Of a stretch of 64,000 nt of DNA, positions 62,047 through 64,000 are shown one piece after another. The translations under genes and the position numbers were made by a program. Where the stretch lies: positions 248,001 to 312,000 of the forward strand of contig NZ_JAUZDX010000003.1 in NCBI RefSeq assembly GCF_030704685.1, written 5' to 3'. The DNA is from Acidovorax sp. A1169 (GTDB lineage: Bacteria > Pseudomonadota > Gammaproteobacteria > Burkholderiales > Burkholderiaceae_C). How positions within the stretch are numbered: position 1 is the first letter of the stretch; each line of letters begins with the position of its first letter. The notes under the pieces were generated by a model that was given only the letters and a program-made list of their open reading frames with translations, searched no databases and had not been told where the DNA came from.

Positions 62047-62856
62047 TTAGTAGTAGTTGCCCATCAGCGAGGCCACTTCGATCAGCAGCAGCACGGCAAA
62101 CATGCGCGCCAGGCCGCCCAGCTCCGAGTCGGGCTGGCCCCGGCCCTCGGCGTCGTACAAACCGGCGGCCATGGGGATCAGCGCCACGGTGAGGCTGAAG
62201 AACAGCGTCTTGAGCGCGAACAAGGTGGTGACGCTGGGGGTGAACACGCGGCCGAACATGCGTGTGTAACCCCCCGCCTCGGCCAGGTTGAAGCCGTACA
62301 CGCCCAGGTAGCCCATGACCAGCGCCACCACGCAGCTGAGCGCGGCCAGCGTGATGCTGGCGAACACCCCGGCCACCACGCGCGGCAGCAGCTCCACGCG
62401 CACCGGGTCCGAACCCTGGCGGCGCAGCTCGTCGAAGCGGCCCGACTGGCGCAGTAGCGCGAGTTGCGTGCCGTTGGGGATGGTGGCGCGCATGGCCACG
62501 AAGAGTGCGGCCGTGAGCGGGATCAGCTCCAGCACCAGCACGCGGATCACCATCTCCATGGCGTAGCGCGAGAGCCCGTAGCTGAGCGCCGTGACCACCA
62601 CGATGCGCGTGAGCACCAGGCTGATCAGCGCCGCCAGCACCGTGAAGCCCAGCAGCACCGGCGCAGTGTCCAGGTACAGGTGGCGCGCCAGCGAGCGGCG
62701 CGTGGCGCGCCCGTAGCTCGACGGCGAAAGCACAAGCACCAGCACCACCGCCCCCAGGTACAGGATGCGCCACCACGCCACGGCCCAGCGGCGCAACGTG
62801 CTCCAGGCACGCTCGGGCAGGGACAGGCCGGGCAGGCGGTTTATCATGCGGGACAT
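62047..62856 (-). CDS. MlaE-type ABC permease
   Basis: The 269-residue integral membrane protein has five or six hydrophobic segments and the MlaE family look: LYLGAVVLVLVLSPSSYGRA early, then FTVLAALISLVLTRIVVV and a coupling-type stretch VLVLELIPLTAALFVAMRA. It works with MlaD as a lipid transporter. I chose the Met at 62856; a start at 62847 is equally possible, as neither has a good ribosome site. No MlaF ATPase gene lies beside it, which is unusual. Confidence 0.75.
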   Translation of the reverse strand: MSRMINRLPGLSLPERAWSTLRRWAVAWWRILYLGAVVLVLVLSPSSYGRATRRSLARHLYLDTAPVLLGFTVLAALISLVLTRIVVVTALSYGLSRYAMEMVIRVLVLELIPLTAALFVAMRATIPNGTQLALLRQSGRFDELRRQGSDPVRVELLPRVVAGVFASITLAALSCVVALVMGYLGVYGFNLAEAGGYTRMFGRVFTPSVTTLFALKTLFFSLTVALIPMAAGLYDAEGRGQPDSELGGLARMFAVLLLIEVASLMGNYY

Positions 62857-63030
62857 GATAGCGCTGGCGGATCCCTCGCCAACGCCGATGGCCCGTGCGG
62901 TCCATCGGACATTTGCGCCAGGGACGGGAGACTCGGTGGTACCCACAAACGCAGGGTGGCCCCCGCAGGTCGGAGGTAAAACCCGGCAACACCGGCCTAT
63001 CGTGCGTTGCAGCCGACGCGCCCTCTGTCG

Positions 63031-64000
63031 TCAGGCCACCGGCTCCCAGCGCCCCGTGCGCTCGGACAGCCACAGGGCATCCATCACCCGCGCCTGGGCC
63101 ACCGCGTCATCAAGACCATCGGGCTGCGGCCCCGCTGCGTCGCGTACCCGGCGGGAAAACGCCTCCACCTGCAGCCGGTACTGGTCGCATGCCGGCAGGG
63201 TTTCGACGGTGATGCCGCTGCCATCGAGCTGCCCGCCGTCGTCCACCGCCAAACGCATCTCGCCGCCCCGCACCGCATTGAAGGGGATGAACAGTTCGAT
63301 ACGCCCGCGCGTGCCCACCACCTGCACCCGTTGAAATCGGGCGCTCTGCGTCGAGACGGTGAATGCCACCTGCCTGCCGGAGCCAAAGTCCAGCAGTGCG
63401 CTGGTGAGCCGGTCGGTCCCCAGTTGCGGGTCGCGGTCTACCAGCGCAACGGCGCGCAAAGGCTCGCACTCGAACAGATAGCGCCCCGCCAGAACCGCAT
63501 AGCAACCAATGTCGAACAGCGCCCCACCGCCGATGCCGGGCTGGTTGCGGATGTTGCCCGGATCGTCGTTGAAGTACGAGAAGAACACCTGTACCGCTTG
63601 CGGTGTGCCGATGCGCCCCGCGCGCACCAGTTCGCGGGCGCGCAGCCACTGCGGGTGGTGGCGCACCATGAAGGCCTCCTCGATGTGCACGCGGCAACTG
63701 GCGGCCCTGAGCAACTCGGCCTGTGCCGCGCTGAGCGCCACCGGCTTCTCGCACAGCACATGCTTGCCAGCGGCCGCCGCCTGCAGGGTCAGCGGCACAT
63801 GCAGGTGGTTGGGCAGGGGGTTGTAGATCGCCTCGATGGCCGGGTCGGCCAGCAGTTCTTCGTAGCTCCCGTAGGCCTGGGCAATGCCCAGCGACCGCGC
63901 AGCCCCCTCGGCAGCAGGCAGGGAGCGCGAGGCGATCGCGCGCAACTCGACCAGCGGGCTGGCCCGCATGGCGGGAATCACCTGCTGGATGCCGATCCTG
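63031..64000 (-). CDS. Gfo/Idh/MocA-family oxidoreductase (5' end outside window)
   Basis: The visible 323 codons contain most of the protein; the start lies beyond the right edge. Signatures are AIEAIYNPLPNHLHVPLTLQ, AGKHVLCEKPVALSAAQAEL (EKP motif) and GGGALFDIGCYAVLAGRYLF. The family reduces or dehydrogenates sugars or related compounds with NAD(P). The Rossmann start is cut off. It is on the same strand as the Mla-type operon but 174 bases upstream, so it may or may not be linked. Confidence 0.85.
   Translation of the reverse strand, partial: RIGIQQVIPAMRASPLVELRAIASRSLPAAEGAARSLGIAQAYGSYEELLADPAIEAIYNPLPNHLHVPLTLQAAAAGKHVLCEKPVALSAAQAELLRAASCRVHIEEAFMVRHHPQWLRARELVRAGRIGTPQAVQVFFSYFNDDPGNIRNQPGIGGGALFDIGCYAVLAGRYLFECEPLRAVALVDRDPQLGTDRLTSALLDFGSGRQVAFTVSTQSARFQRVQVVGTRGRIELFIPFNAVRGGEMRLAVDDGGQLDGSGITVETLPACDQYRLQVEAFSRRVRDAAGPQPDGLDDAVAQARVMDALWLSERTGRWEPVA

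Overview
The window comes from a GC-rich betaproteobacterium. The block icd, sodB, xseA, exbBD, lpxK, trm112, kdsB, adk, together with lexA, holC-pepA, lptFG and cysB of betaproteobacterial type, points to the Comamonadaceae (Acidovorax, Diaphorobacter or Alicycliphilus relatives). This is an inference from gene order and protein style; no rRNA or tRNA gene is present to confirm it.

Positions 1 to about 20,000 are the right-hand part of a temperate prophage whose structural genes continue off the left edge. Leftward genes are the terminase large subunit start, a Nu1-type small terminase, a DUF1376 protein, a tail protein Z-like gene and a CII-like regulator. A Cro-like gene (leftward) and a short repressor (rightward) face away from an operator region at 4657-4713. 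The same 16-base operator pattern, ATTAC-N6-GTAAT, recurs at 6745-6789 over a strong promoter that drives one rightward operon of 23 genes (6822-18705), most of them joined by ATGA-type overlaps. That operon carries a DNA and nucleotide modification cassette: PAPS-reductase-like protein, degenerate HNH protein, Dam-type and Dcm-type methyltransferases, a NADAR protein and a MazG-like protein. A membrane protein joining a split zinc ribbon, a WYL-like and a TerB-like domain lies in the immunity region. An AlpA-like excisionase and a P4-type integrase close the element just beyond the 3' end of icd.

Positions 20,086 to 47,512 are ordinary chromosome: central metabolism, envelope biogenesis (lpxK, kdsB, lptFG), the SOS repressor lexA with two tandem SOS boxes, a Fur-box-controlled hemP, amino-acid uptake and aminopeptidase genes. 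A 129-base miniature element supplies the stop codon of lpxK, and an alpha/beta hydrolase pseudogene is fused antisense to the tail of a neighbouring gene.

Positions 47,604 to about 60,263 form an arsenic resistance island with two ArsR regulators of different type, three arsenate reductases of two chemistries, ArsB, ArsH, an ArsN1-type acetyltransferase, a frameshifted ArsO-like flavoprotein, an MFS exporter and an ArsA ATPase fused at its N-terminus to a thioredoxin-fold CxxC domain. Less expected members are a MarR regulator with two C-terminal Cys-Cys pairs, a fatty acid hydroxylase in the same apparent operon as ArsN1, and two small exported cysteine-rich proteins beside arsB. Vicinal cysteines recur in many of these proteins, which suggests the island as a whole handles trivalent arsenic. 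The window ends in an Mla/Mce-type lipid transport operon without an adjacent ATPase gene and a truncated Gfo/Idh/MocA oxidoreductase.
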